This document shows, in pieces, positions 1 to 10,372 of a DNA stretch of 31,828 bases; the stretch's first letter is position 1, and every line of letters begins with the position of its first letter. Below the pieces are notes generated by a model. It had not been told where the DNA came from, did not search any database, and worked only from the letters and a program-made list of their open reading frames with translations. The translations under genes and the position numbers were made by a program. The DNA comes from Chara braunii (taxonomy: Eukaryota; Streptophyta; Charophyceae; Charales; Characeae): positions 1,136,629 through 1,168,456 of the forward strand of contig BFEA01000263.1 in assembly GCA_003427395.1 (NCBI GenBank), written 5' to 3'.

Positions 1-228
1 AGCCTAGCATGTGTGGTGTGTGAAGTATGATACTGAGTGTTGCGTGTGGGACATCCAGGGTGATCCAGAGTGTGAACAGTGAGTTGTGTGGGCGCCCAGT
101 CGCCATAGCCAGTTGAAGAGAACTCNTATCTGGTTACGATATCTTGAGTATTGTGTGGGCGCATGTCGCCAGTTGCTGTTTCGCTGTTTGCATACATGAC
201 AAGTGTGAAGAAGTCGAGTATGATTGCA
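1..228 (+). repeat. 3' part of a family C LTR, cut by the window start
   Basis: This stretch aligns by eye with the downstream half of the LTR at 25880-26503. They share the block around GGGACATCCAGG, the GTGTGGGYGC...GTCGCCA block and the terminal GATTGCA. The same 3' terminus is found in the minus-strand LTR at 27635-28400, so three copies agree that the LTR ends in ...TTGCA. Minus-strand LINE sequence begins immediately after base 228, so this may be a solo LTR or the 3' LTR of an element inserted into the LINE. A single ambiguous base lies at 126. Confidence 0.75.
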
Positions 229-299
229 CAAGCCACCTTTGTGATAAAACTTTGTCTTGATGCGTCTCCTGTCCAGAGATAAGTTATTGCTTTCTTATT
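229..299 (-). repeat. 71-bp direct repeat, copy 1 (LINE C-terminal region)
   Basis: This copy matches 487-557 at 68 of 71 positions by eye. Both encode a minus-strand stretch containing YLWT and DASRQSFITKVA, typical of the post-RT part of LINE ORF2. The flanks of the two copies differ, so this is not a simple tandem duplication of the whole interval. The spacing of 258 bp is a multiple of three. Confidence 0.85.
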
Positions 300-486
300 A
301 CCCTCCATGTTTTCTGGTGTCTTGTATGTTGGAATCTGTTGTAACCCTTCTAGTGTCAGAGCTCTCCCCGGAAGGTTGGGACTCGTTAATAGCTTTATAA
401 TCCACTTGGTTTGGAGAGTTTTTATGTGGTTAGCTAGGTCTAAGATGCCTAAGCCCCCTTGGCTCTTCTTTCTTGCTACGTATTGC

Positions 487-557
487 CAAGCCACCTTTGT
501 GATAAAACTCTGTCTTGATGCGTCTCTTGTCCAGAGATAAGTTGTTGCTTTCTTATT
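487..557 (-). repeat. 71-bp direct repeat, copy 2 (LINE C-terminal region)
   Basis: This is the partner of 229-299. Here the coding context is continuous: the minus strand goes on into VAWQYVARKKSQGGLGILDL, the usual 'QGGLG' segment that follows the RT in plant LINEs. This copy therefore looks like the ancestral one. Confidence 0.8.
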
Positions 558-788
558 TAAGTCCTTTAAGGCTCTTTGGTCTGGGGTCCAGAATGCTGCT
601 ACGTACCACATCATCGAGTAAATTGATGCATTTAACACTAATGCCCTTCCGTGTAGTGAGGTGTGTATTCCCCCCCAATCGTTAAGTTTGCTGGTCATTT
701 TAGCTAGTAGAGAGAGAGCCATTTTTGTTGCTGCCCCCTAAATAGACATCTGTAATCCTAGGACTCTCAGTGGGTCGTTGGGGTTTGC

Positions 789-1574
789 TCATGTCATACC
801 TTCTGGTGTGTCTCTCGGTGGGTCAGTACTTTCCTTTGTTAACCACCAGCCTACTGTCTTACTCCTATTGATGCGCATTTCAAAGGCTAATTGGAAAGCA
901 CATATTGCTCTGGTTAGTGCTTCGAAGGATGAGGAGGATGCTCTTATAAGCACTGTTCGGTCGTCGACAAACAAAATTGTGGGGGGGATATGATACTTGT
1001 GAGAGTTTGGTTCAGATTGTTCGGTGAGTCTGTGGATGGAGGGATCTTTCCTTAAAAAAGAGGCGATGGCCTCCATCATAAAGAGGAAGATTGGCGCTGA
1101 CAGTGGGTCTCCTTGTCTTACTTATCGGGTCATTTTATATTTGTTGGAGATATGTCCGTTGACCTGAACTGCTCCCATCGTGTCGTTGTATAAGACTCTC
1201 ACCCATTTTCTGAAGTTTGGTCCTACTCCCATTGTTTCCATTGACTTTTGTAGGAAGTCCCAATTGACTTGATCGTAAGCTTTTTCAAAGTAAAAAAAAA
1301 GGATTGTTGCGTTCAATTGCTTGTCCTGGATAACTCTGACCGATTCTGCGAGTGACATTACATTATCTAGGATGAAACGTCCTGGGATGAATCCTGTTTG
1401 GTCTATGTGAAAGCAATTTTTGGTGATCTTTCTGATCCTATTGGCTAGTAGTTTCGCCAAAATTTTGTAAGCTATTAGTATAGTGATAGGCCTATAGTTC
1501 CTCATGTCTGTTGGGTCACCCTTCTTGTAAAGTAGTGTGACTATACCGTCCATGTTGTTCTTACGAAGCGGCAA
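789..1574 (-). pseudogene. LINE reverse transcriptase domain, broken
   Basis: Minus-strand translation of 1574-1122 has the RT blocks NYRPITIL, QTGFIPGRFILDNV and a motif A region reading FFYFEKAYDQ. After a stop near 1120 the frame continues with the motif B block RQGDPLSAPIF. Motif C reads FVDD at 971-960. Motif C keeps both aspartates, but motif A has Tyr (codon 1292-1290) where LINE reverse transcriptases have the catalytic Asp (xxxDFEKAYD). This enzyme would copy LINE RNA at the nicked target. The motif A change plus the stops mean this copy cannot be active. Confidence 0.85.
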
Positions 1575-1647
1575 TATTCATCTCCTAAGAGTGGCCAGTA
1601 GACTTGCCAAAATTCTTTTGAGATCCCATCTATACCTGGTGTTTTTC

Positions 1648-2481
1648 TTACTTCATGGAATCTAAGGCTTTTTTAATTTCTTCGTTTGTGATTGGTTGGT
1701 CTAATTCTTCTGCCATGGCGTGTGTAATGGTTTTATCTAGATACTTGATAAACTTTTCTCTGGCTTGAAGGATTACCCTAGGGGTGGGTGATTTTGTGTT
1801 GGAAGCAAAAATCTCTTTGTAGAAGGATTCAACTATGAAGAGCATTTTCATTGGGTTGGACGTTAGGCCTTCCTCTAAGCTGACTAATGGTTGAGTTCCT
1901 TCCTCGTGCCTTGATTTTCTTAAAGAAGAATTTTGTCATTTTCTCACTTTTTCCCATTTTGTTAATCTGGCTCTTAGTCGCATGCCATTTGCTTTCCAGT
2001 CATTCCAGCTGGCTAGCTCTGATCTGGCTCTAGTTAGTAGGTCTTCGTAGTCTGTGGATCCAGGGTTGTTCCATAGATTGGATTTCGCGATACTGACTGC
2101 TGCCTCTAACTCTTTGATTCTCTGATTTCTTTTTGCTGCTAACTTTCCTGAGGCTGCTGATGTTGCGTTAGATAGGTTGTAAGTTAGGATTGGGAAGTCT
2201 GCTTCTGCTCGTTCGGACTCAATGCAGGCTTGTACTATGGCCTGTTTCATTTCGCGGGTGTGGAGTATGAAAATGTTGATCTTGAAGAATCCTGACCCTT
2301 TTTGTAACCCCGGATCGAAAACTAAGTCTATGAAGATTGGGTTGTGATCTAATCCGTTATGGTAGGGTAGTTTTCCTATGCCTACTGTTAGTATAGCACC
2401 TTTGAGGGATTGAAATATCAAGAAGAAGTCTATGGCTGAGTTGGTGATATGTTGGGTTCTATTTATTTTCCTATATGTCAA
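1648..2481 (-). pseudogene. LINE ORF2 segment: endonuclease C-terminus and linker to RT
   Basis: The minus-strand frame 2481-1936 opens with the end of the endonuclease: GLDHNPIF corresponds to the conserved SDHxP box that closes APE-type nucleases. It continues into a charged, alanine-rich, coiled-coil-like linker. A stop near 1936 is followed in another segment (1851-1648) by ITNEEIKKALDSM, the 'EEIxxAL' motif that precedes the RT in LINE and plant LINE-like proteins. The segment is non-functional because of the stops at both ends. Confidence 0.75.
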
Positions 2482-2493
2482 TCTGTTTACCTC

Positions 2494-3180
2494 TTAGTGG
2501 AGTGTTCTAAGGGGTTCAAGTAGATTCCTTTCTATTACTAACATGTGCATTGCCTGAGCTTCTGTTTGGAGTTGATTTTCCTTTTCTATTTGAGAGCATG
2601 ACAGTCTGTCACTGGATGGGTCCAGGGTTGTGTTCCAATCTCCGACAAGTATTATATGATTTTGATCGCTGCATATTGTTGTTATGCTCTGAATAAAGTT
2701 TTGTCTTTGGGCTGAATCGTTCGGGGCATAGGCGTTTATGAGTTGAAAGGGTTCTTCCTTAAAGGTGAAAGTTGTTTCTATCCATGGGCCGTGTTCTAGG
2801 TCTGTTCTGTTGGGTCCTATTTGTATCAATTTGGTTGCTCTTGAGTTGTTGTCCCAAAGGATGGCAGTACCCGCGGAGCCAGCTCTTGGGGCCGGGGCCC
2901 AACCTGCTGCTCGCACGTATTTTAATCTTAGAAGTATCTTCCTGATTATTGTTTGGTGTTTTGGGGAGTCAGTGAGATGGGTTTCTTGTAGACATACCAC
3001 GTCTGGAGGGTTCTTAGAGAACCATTTTAGATAATTGGTCATATTATCCCGTTTGTCTAGGTTGGATAGTATTGTAGTTAACCCGTTGACATTCCATAAC
3101 ATTACTGATAGTTCAGGCTCTTTTGGCTTCAGCGTGTAGTGTTTGGGCCTGTTTCCCATTTGGGGAAGTTGTGCTGTCAT
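2494..3180 (-). pseudogene. LINE apurinic/apyrimidinic-type endonuclease domain
   Basis: This 228-residue open segment carries the successive boxes of the exonuclease-endonuclease-phosphatase fold: MLWNVNGL (catalytic Asn), VCLQETHL (metal-binding Glu), INAYAPND and VGDWNT. The final His box lies past a stop, in the next segment downstream (2481-1936). In LINEs this domain nicks the target so that the RT can prime on the 3' OH. The ATG at 3180 is a plausible ORF2 start, because it lies just after a stop on the same strand near 3230. The core is well preserved, but the stop near 2492 separates it from the RT. Confidence 0.85.
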
Positions 3181-3339
3181 GGATTGTCTGGGTGGTCATG
3201 TTATTCTTTCATGTTGGTTTAGTTTAGTTATTTGTGGACTCGAAGACGTGAGTGTGACGGATCTTAACCTCTCGCGCTTTGTCTCCCAAGACCCAGTCCA
3301 AGTGCTCCTCCTTGTCGTGAGAGAGGGCATACCCTTCGT

Positions 3340-3980
3340 CTATCGATGCTGAGACTGGGTCAGAATGCAAAAATATTCACAGCAGCCAGACTGGAGGCCA
3401 AGAGTGGCTGCAAAAAGAGAGTGATCCTGCCATATCGCTGGAACAACCAACATGAGGACTGGGAAGTCGTGGTCCAAATCCTGGTCGCTGATTTCACTTG
3501 CAGGCCCCAACGAAAAAGTTCCGGCAGCCAATATTTCAAAGGAATCCCCAAGCACAACACACATCTTGGGAGCAAGGGCTGATTGGAGAGAGCAGTGGAT
3601 CAATGACTCTGAGGGATTAGTCTGCAGCGACCTGAGACCATGTGAGGGTAAGGCTCGTTGCATGCGAGGGTAAACAACCTGCAGGGGCTGGCAGGTTCGG
3701 CATAGACTTGGGGCACAAGGGTGGGCCGGATTGCACACCTTCAGACACGCCGCTCAACCAGATGCTCAGGGCGTTGACACAAAGTGACCACTCAAGAAGG
3801 ATACAAGGTAGAGGGGGGATTCCGAGAACTGTTCACCGTTGTATTAATTAGATAAGTTGCCATCCAACACACATCTCCACATGTAAACTGTTTTTATTTT
3901 TTATTATTTAGTTGTACGGACTTGTTGACAACTGACAGACGGTTGGAGATAGGATAGTATTTCCCTTGCTGCATTGCATT
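3340..3980. other. Unassigned stretch between LINE and element A; possible degenerate 5' LTR
   Basis: No convincing gene is present; the overlapping short frames on both strands have no recognisable motif. A 5' LTR of element A would be expected here, because a primer-binding-like site starts at 3981 and the preceding bases end in TTGCA. I could not align this stretch with the element's 3' LTR starting at 9758, and I see no TATA box comparable to the one at 10331. The AT-rich part at about 3885-3915 is simple sequence. Either the 5' LTR is badly diverged or replaced, or the element is 5'-truncated. Confidence 0.35.
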
Positions 3981-3994
3981 TGGTATTAGAGTAA
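3981..3994 (+). promoter_or_regulatory. Primer-binding site of element A (initiator-Met tRNA type)
   Basis: The sequence TGGTATTAGAG closely matches the plant consensus TGGTATCAGAGC, which pairs with the 3' end of initiator Met-tRNA to prime minus-strand cDNA. It lies two bases after a TTGCA that would be an LTR end, and about 180 bp before the first gag-like ATG. Confidence 0.65.
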
Positions 3995-4164
3995 TTTAAA
4001 AAGAGAACTAGTGTTACCTATAGGATCTGACATTAGTTGCTATTGACCACTTGACTATTTCTCTCCAAGCTGACCGAAAAAAGTTGTATATCATAGTCGG
4101 TTGGGTGTCATGGTGAGGTAGGATTCAATGTGGATTCTAGTTTAGATGACACACACTGTAGCTC

Positions 4165-5790
4165 ATGAGTGATGCAAGCAGTAGTGAGGATGAGGAACGA
4201 TTAGTGGAAACCCTTAGAGTTACACGTAGAACTGCTCTGAGTTGTCCGATCACTTTCCAAGAGTTAGCTCCAGGAGAGGAAAGGAGGCTGAGGAGGGAAG
4301 CTAGGGAGAGGGCGACATTAAGGAGGGTTCGGTCAGCAACAACCAGCTTGTAGGTCGCAATGGCTACCTCCTCTACGGTGTCTCAGGCCTTGTCCCAGGC
4401 CTCTTCGTCAGGTGTCAATGAGGGTGTTTCTCAGAGTTTCGTTATTCAGACTGTAACTGACTGTTGGCTTGCAAGTCAGCCAACAGACTCAATTGACACC
4501 GGAGGATTATGAGATCCTCCAAGCGAAAGCTCTTCATGATCAGCTGCAACAACAGTTGAGAGATGCAGCAGAGAGAAGACAGAGAGCAATAATGAGGAAA
4601 GCTAGATTAGGAGCCAGGAGGCAGAAGCTAGGTAAACTAGAGGCACTAGACGGGTCAGCACTTGATCCTGCAATGTAGGCGCTGCGTAGCTCGCTCCTCT
4701 GCGTGGCAGAAACGCAGGTTGTACAGCAGGAAGTGTTGGCCGAACTAGTGGCAGGCCAAAAGCGAATTATGGCTGCACTGCAGACTCCTCGTCCAATGAT
4801 GAGGCAGCCTCAGTATGTTGTAGCTGCCCCTTCGGTTGCGGGTCCTGTAGTGACGCCGTCGCCGGTAGGGCCCTCTTTTTCTCCTATGTTTGGCATGCCC
4901 CCTCCAGGTGGTTTAGTAGTAGCTAGTGGTTCGGTCCTTATCACTTCATCGGTACCATTAATGATGGTGGCAGTTACAATGCCATCGTCAGGACAGACTC
5001 AAGTTAGCACGCATCAACCTGTCTCAGTGGCTATGCAGGGAAAATCCAGCCTATGCAGTGGATGCCCAAGATCCCCTTGCTGAGTCCTAAACCTTTTTCT
5101 AGCGACAAGAAAAAGGAAGAGGACCTGGACACCTGGGTGAGGATTGTGCCCACTTATGTGAGGCACAAGCTTACAAGGCTATAGCAAGAAGTTATAGTCG
5201 CTGCCTCCTTTTTAGAGGGATCGGCAACACTATGGTTAAACGGGTTAGTTCAGCAACAGGGCTATGGTCAGAACTTCGATGTATGGTCAGATTTCGTACG
5301 GACTGTGTACAATAGGTGGCATGACCCTCGAGGGGCACAGACGACCACTAACGCGATCAACAGTCTCTGTTCCAAAAGGTACCGGACTGTACGCGAAGCC
5401 ACAGATGTCGTAGAACGTTTGATTGTAGTACCTAGTGTGCGCTATTACCCGCAGGTGCTCCTCACGTATTTTTTGAGATGTCTGCCCACAAATGTCAAAA
5501 ACAAACTGGTGGACGAGGCCAACATCAATGTCCATAGCTTCGCTACGTTCAGCAAGAAAGCCTTAGATATTGAGGCTAAGCTTGGGTCCGCTCATCAGGG
5601 TCAGTTAGATGGTAGGAAGAAGAGACTTCCCCAGGACTGGAAGAAGAAAGGCCAACTCATGTTCGTCGACCATGATGATCAGGCGACTGAGATTGACGAC
5701 TTCCCAGACTATGGGGAAGACACAGAGCAGGATGGGGCCAGCTAGACTTCAGATGGGGGAGTCGTGGGACCTACCAAAGAAATATTAGGG
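4165..5790 (+). pseudogene. Element A gag, broken
   Basis: The first frame from the ATG at 4165 is acidic and serine-rich, then arginine-rich. Later frames (4469-4678, 4703-5083, 5305-5745) give a Gln/Arg-rich coiled-coil-like part, a Pro/Val-rich part and then the capsid-like domain. That last part contains FLEGSATLWLNGL upstream of the 5305 segment, followed by WSDFVRTVYNRWHDP, which fits the retrotransposon gag family (PF03732 type). Stops or shifts lie near 4354, 4500, 4678, 5083, 5182 and 5745. Gag would form the cytoplasmic particle that packages the element RNA. Confidence 0.75.
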
Positions 5791-5906
5791 GGATAGTGAA
5801 GCAGAAGGTAGGCCGGTCCAAGGGTCAGGGCGACCAAGGAATACCCACATGGGTAAAACTTGGTTTAAACTACGAGGTGTGAAGGGACCGAGTTGCTAGG
5901 GGTACT

Positions 5907-5948
5907 TGCCTGAACTGTGGCAACTATGGCCACACGTCCAGGACTTGC
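5907..5948 (+). other. Zinc knuckle (CCHC) of element A gag
   Basis: The codons read C-LN-C-GNYG-H-TSRT-C, an exact CX2CX4HX4C nucleocapsid knuckle, followed by basic residues. It binds the packaged RNA. The frame leads toward the protease coding region at 6255 but is separated from the upstream gag segments by stops. Confidence 0.85.
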
Positions 5949-6254
5949 CGAGGCAAAAAGGTCACCATGAAGGTAGCCTCTCCGATAGTGGTGGGCTTAT
6001 CTTCGAACCCTGGTGGTGCTTCTGCGAGCACTTCGCAGGGAAACACCTCGGGCCAGCAGGAGTGTTAGCCGCTCTTACTCGTGCTGAAGTGGTAACGTTG
6101 CCATCACCACTTCAGGCGTTGGCCAAGGCTAGTGACCCATCCATTGCCCTGCAGACACATTCAAACTCACTGATGCTATGTTCGGGAGATGTGTCTGAGT
6201 CCCTAAGAGTTACAAAATGAGTGGTCAGGGAAGGACCCCAGAGACTCTTGGGCG

Positions 6255-8192
6255 ATGATTAGTAAAGGTCCTCGGGGTGAACATTTCGTGGTAGAGGTTG
6301 ATGTAGGTGGTCGCAAAGTGGGTGCCTTCGCAGACATAGGCTCTACACAAAACTTCATAAGTCGTGCTTGTGTGGATAGGTTGCGCTTAGGGGACCGAGT
6401 GCAGCGGCTTAGTAGATTTGTAGCCTCTATGCTAGCCAACAAGCACAGTATGGTAGTCCAAGACTATGTCAAGGATGTAGTCTGCACCTTCTCCTATGGA
6501 GGCGGGAAACTAAGACATAAAATCTTGTTCCTTGTCAGCGACGAACTGCCATTCGACATGCTGCTAGGTATGTACTACCTCGAGGTTGCTCAACCTCAAT
6601 TCGACTGGGATGGAAAGGTGATTATCCACAAGTTGCCCAACGGTAGAACCGTTAGAGTGCAGAAGTTCGAAGCTAGCAGCCTAGTCGAAAACTATGGGTG
6701 CATGTGCGCATCTTCCTTCTATAACTACTATAAGCAAAATCGCGAGAAAGGCATGCACTTAGTCTTTGTCTCTGAGAAAGGGGAGACCGTGAAATCACCC
6801 CCAGAGATAGTAGTCGTCGCACAATATTCAGACCTTTTTGAGGAGCCCACTGGTGTGGTGGAAAGGGAGGTTGTCGACGCGATAGAAGTCATCCCTGGTA
6901 GCAAAGTACCTAGAGGATGGATCTACAGGATGTCTCCTGCGGCGTTCGATGAGCTCCGCCGCCAGCTCAAAGAGCTCACAAAGAAGGGATGGATTCGACC
7001 TAGTACCTCCCCTTACGGTGCTCCAGTCCTATTTGTTCCTCAGAAGGGAGGTACCTTAAGGATGTGCATTGACTATAGGGGCCTCAATGCCATCACTGTA
7101 AAGAACGCAGAGCCCCTACCCCGCATCAACGACCTATTGGATAAAGTGCAGGGATGCCAATACTTTACTAAGATAGATCTAAAGTCCGGATACCATCAAA
7201 TTGCCATTAGACTTGAGGACCAGCACAAAACCGCTTTCCAGGCCAGGTACGGTCTTTACCAGTTTGTGGTGATGCCCTTTGGCCTATGCAATGTCACTGG
7301 AACATTCCAACATGCAATGAATAGGATTTTTCATGATTACTTAGACAAGTTTATCGTCGTGTACCTCGACGATATCCTTATCTTTAGTAAGACTATAGAG
7401 GAGCACGTTGAGCACTTACGAACAGTGCTAGGTCTCCTAACACAACACCAATACATGGTTAACTTGGAGAAATGCGAGTTCAGTCGCACCAAGATCTTGT
7501 ACTTGGGTCATGAAATTTCTGCGGATGGGTTGAGGTCGGACGATGCCAAAGTGGTCAGCATACGAGACTAGCCCAAATCTCAGACTGTTACTGAGGTCCG
7601 ATCGTTTTTGGGGATGACGGGCTACTATCGACCGTCCGTTAAAAACTATAGTACTATAGCTTCTCCATTAACATATCTAACTCGCCTTGACACCCCTTGG
7701 GAGTGGATCGAAGAGTGTGAAGCAAACTTCAAGAAATTGAAGTATGCTCTGACACACTATGAAGTCCTCAAACTTCTAGATCCTAAGCAGCCCTTTGTCG
7801 TGACCACAGACGCCAACCAATATGGCATAGGCGCGCTCCTTGCGCAAAAGGAGGGGAAAAAGTTGAGGCCCATCGAGTACATGAGTAAGAAGATGTCATC
7901 TCAAAAGTTAGCGAAGTCCACGTATGAGTGTGACCTCTATGCCCTCTACAGAGCGCTGGTCCATTGGAGACACTATCTCCTAGGCATATTCTTCTACTTG
8001 AGGTCTGACCATGAGACTTTGCGTTGGATCAAGACACAACCTGTACTCTCTGACGCACTCAAACGGTGGATTCAAGCGATAGACATGTATGATTATCAAC
8101 TTAATCCAATCAAGGAAGAGTACAACAAAGTGGCTGATGCACTATCGCGAAGGGTGCGCGCCAGTGACAGTTTGGTATATCAGACGATGTAA
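6255..8192 (+). pseudogene. Element A pol: protease, reverse transcriptase, RNase H (one in-frame stop)
   Basis: A single frame runs the whole length apart from a TAG at 7569-7571. Residues 1-130 are the retropepsin-like protease; its active-site loop reads ADIGSTQNF, with Ile where the catalytic triplet normally has Thr or Ser (D-T/S-G). The RT follows with [39 protein letters not shown] and YLDD (7362-7373), all intact. After the stop comes VRSFLGMTGYYR, then RNase H with TTDANQYGIGALL, STYECDLYAL, RSDHETLRW and VADALSRR. The stop replaces the Trp of the conserved RDWP that links RT and RNase H. The frame is lost at 8192 going into integrase. Confidence 0.9.
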
Positions 8193-9654
8193 CTCAATCG
8201 TTGGTGGAGGCCTATCAGCAAGATCCAGTTACGTCTGAGATCATTCGTAAATATCAAGTGAAATATAAGGTAACTTCCGATGAATTTACGATGGTAGATG
8301 ACTTGCTGTTTCTTGAAAAGGCAGGGAATAAAAGATTATGTGTCCCGGATAGAGAGTCTCTTCGTAGTTTGTTTTTAGGAGTGTAATGATGCAACTGGCC
8401 ATGTGAGCTATAAAAAGACTTCAACCAATTTAGTGCAGAGATTTTGGTGTCCTTCTATGATGCAAGATGCCAAAAGATACGTTGAAACCTGTCAGGTTTG
8501 CCAGTGGGACAAACTTAGGACTCGGGTTCCACTTGGGCTTCTCAAGCCCTTGCTGATTCGTGAAGGTCCTGTTCAGAGTGTGTCCATGGGCTTCATGGAT
8601 ACTCTTGTGACCAGAAGGACTAGCAAGAGACACATCTTCGTTATAGTGGACTGCTTTTCCAAGTATGCAAGACTTATCGCTATGCCGGAGACTGCTAAAA
8701 CTGACTACATCATCAAACTGTTTCTGGATAACTGGTACGCGATTTTGGACTCCCTATGTCTATAGTAAGTGATCGGGATGTAAGATTTACCAGCGAACTG
8801 TGGCAATAGCTGAGCAGATGGGCACCAAGCTGCAAATGATGTCAGGGAACCATCCTGAGTCAAATGGCCAGGCAGAACAGATGAACCAAGTAGTACAGCA
8901 CCTGCTTCGGCATTACATTAAGCCGAGTCAGGATGACTAGGACGAGAAGTTACCTCTCGACTAGGACGAGAAGTTACCTCTCGTCACCAGCCTGTATAAC
9001 AATGTTGTGCACAGTACCACTGGTATGACTCCCAACCAATTGCATCTTGGTTGGAAGCCCAGAACTGCACTTGACTTTCTGCTACCCGAACAACAGCTCA
9101 CTGCAGCACCTGGCATCATAGAGTTTGTTGTCAAGTACGAGCAAATGCTGCAGCATGCCATCGAGCATATTAGAAAACCTCAGGATGCTATGATCGCATC
9201 TGAGAATAAGCATAGATGGCCCTCTAACTTTCACGTAGGTGATAGAGTCTGGGTCAAATCATCTGAACTGGGTCAAGAACTGGGCATATCTCTCAAATTG
9301 ATGTCACGATATTTCGGTCCTTGGGAGGTCCTAGACATAGTCGGGGATCAGATAGACAGACCTTCCTATGTGATTCGCATCCCACCTCACTTACGCACAC
9401 ACCCAGTTTTTCATGCCTCAAAGCTGGCACCTTTCGCAGAAACTGCACAGTTCCCCTCCAGACGGTCAATGCTGCCCCCAACCATGGATGGTGAAGTCGA
9501 CATCGACGGAATCGTGGAGGATCAAATGATGCAAGTGCCTAAACCGCCGGGCAGAGGCCGTCCTCCCAAGCCAAGGATGCAATATCGTGTCAGATTCAGA
9601 CACCATCTTGATCCCCGCAAAGATCGGTGGTTCACTAGAGAAGAACTCCAGTGA
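8193..9654 (+). pseudogene. Element A integrase and C-terminal chromo-like tail, frameshifted
   Basis: Pieces in three frames build an integrase. The zinc-binding region ends in ETCQVCQWDK, but the first His is Asn in NDATGHV (near 8387). The core has the first Asp in SMGFMDTL, the second in SDRDVRFTS (another frame, near 8772) and the Glu in SNGQAEQMN (near 8866). Frame 9007-9654 then gives the C-terminal DNA-binding part (HVGDRVWVKS, PVFHASKLAP). It ends in a chromodomain-like segment (YRVRFRHHL, then DRWFTREEL), which in chromoviruses guides insertion to chromatin. Breaks lie near 8192, 8385, 8765 and 8935-8982. No active protein is possible. Confidence 0.85.
8935..8982 (+). repeat. Perfect 24-bp tandem duplication inside the integrase
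   Basis: The unit 8935-8958, beginning GACTAGGACGAGAAG, is repeated exactly at 8959-8982. It adds eight codons and also duplicates a TAG triplet. It lies between the Glu motif and the start of the C-terminal domain. The lack of differences suggests a recent slippage event in an already dead element. Confidence 0.95.
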
Positions 9655-9743
9655 ACAGCACCTCAAGTTATTGCAGGCTATGAAAGAGAACTCAAGGGAA
9701 AGATGCCTGCAGATTAGAAGACTGCTCAGAGGACTGTCGAAGT

Positions 9744-9757
9744 AAAGGAGGAGGGAA
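9744..9757 (+). promoter_or_regulatory. Polypurine tract of element A
   Basis: An uninterrupted run of 14 purines, AAAGGAGGAGGGAA, lies 90 bp after the pol stop and immediately before a TG. This is the expected position for the plus-strand primer and fixes the 3' LTR start at 9758. Confidence 0.8.
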
Positions 9758-10330
9758 TGCAAGGATCTGGGTCCTCGGCAGGCCTAAGGGGCCCTGATAC
9801 AGATGTGCCCGCCCTAAGTGAAGGCGGGCCTAACAAATCACGAGAGGCCCATTGCTGTCAATTTCGTATTGGGGTCCAGGCAGTTGTGACACGCCAGTTG
9901 GTTGAGGGAAAAACAGGCCCGAGCAGCAACGATATTCCACGGCCTTCCAGACCCTTTCGGAAATGCAGGCCCTGGGCCAGAATCGCAGCATCATACACAG
10001 ACAGTTGGGAGGCCCAACCAATCGAGGCCCAGCAGCTGCAACCGAGGCACAGCCTCCTGGGGCCTACCGGAAGCTTCTGGGCACAGGCCCAGCCCAGCCA
10101 GGCCTGCCTGGAGGCTCATTCAGGCACCTGCCAGTTTGTGCGACAGCGCTGCTGGAGCAAATGCTCGCGTGCTGCTGTGCGCTAAGGGCAAGGTGCTGTG
10201 TGCGTGCGGTCGTGCAGGAAGCAGGGCGCTGCTGAGGGCAGCGCCAGAGCCCAGCCTCCATAGCTGGCTGAGGCTTGGACTACAGTGGAGTGCAGACGTG
10301 GTCTTCGGGTGTACAAAGGGAAGACGCGGG

Positions 10331-10337
10331 TATAAGA
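10331..10337 (+). promoter_or_regulatory. TATA box in the element A 3' LTR
   Basis: TATAAGA in a GC-rich setting, about 570 bp into the LTR and just upstream of a GAG/GAT-rich leader. The position suits the U3/R boundary of a gypsy LTR. Confidence 0.5.
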
Positions 10338-10355
10338 CGAGGGAGAGAGAGAAGG

Positions 10356-10372
10356 ATGATGATGATGATGAT
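10356..10372 (+). repeat. (GAT)n microsatellite
   Basis: About six GAT units in a row inside the element A 3' LTR. Confidence 0.8.

Larger units (their letters stand above)
229..3340 (-). mobile_element. Degenerate non-LTR retrotransposon (LINE, APE type)
   Basis: Read on the minus strand, the order is endonuclease (about 3180-2400), linker (2481-1650), reverse transcriptase (1574-about 800) and a C-terminal region (about 790-229). This is the ORF2 order of an APE-type LINE. The frame is interrupted at least near 2485, 1935, 1647, 1120 and 788 by stops or frameshifts, so the copy is dead. Upstream of the endonuclease, minus-strand sequence at about 3352-3230 reads as a short coding-like tail ending in a stop; it could be the end of ORF1, but this is weak. 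The 3' end, with any poly-A tail, is missing because the LTR at 1-228 abuts it. Clade not assigned. Confidence 0.85.

Noticed and set aside
3366-3978. 5' LTR of element A beginning TGCAAAAATATTC
   Set aside because: The TG start resembles the 3' LTR start TGCAAGG only in four bases, and no further alignment with 9758-10770 could be made; left as unassigned.
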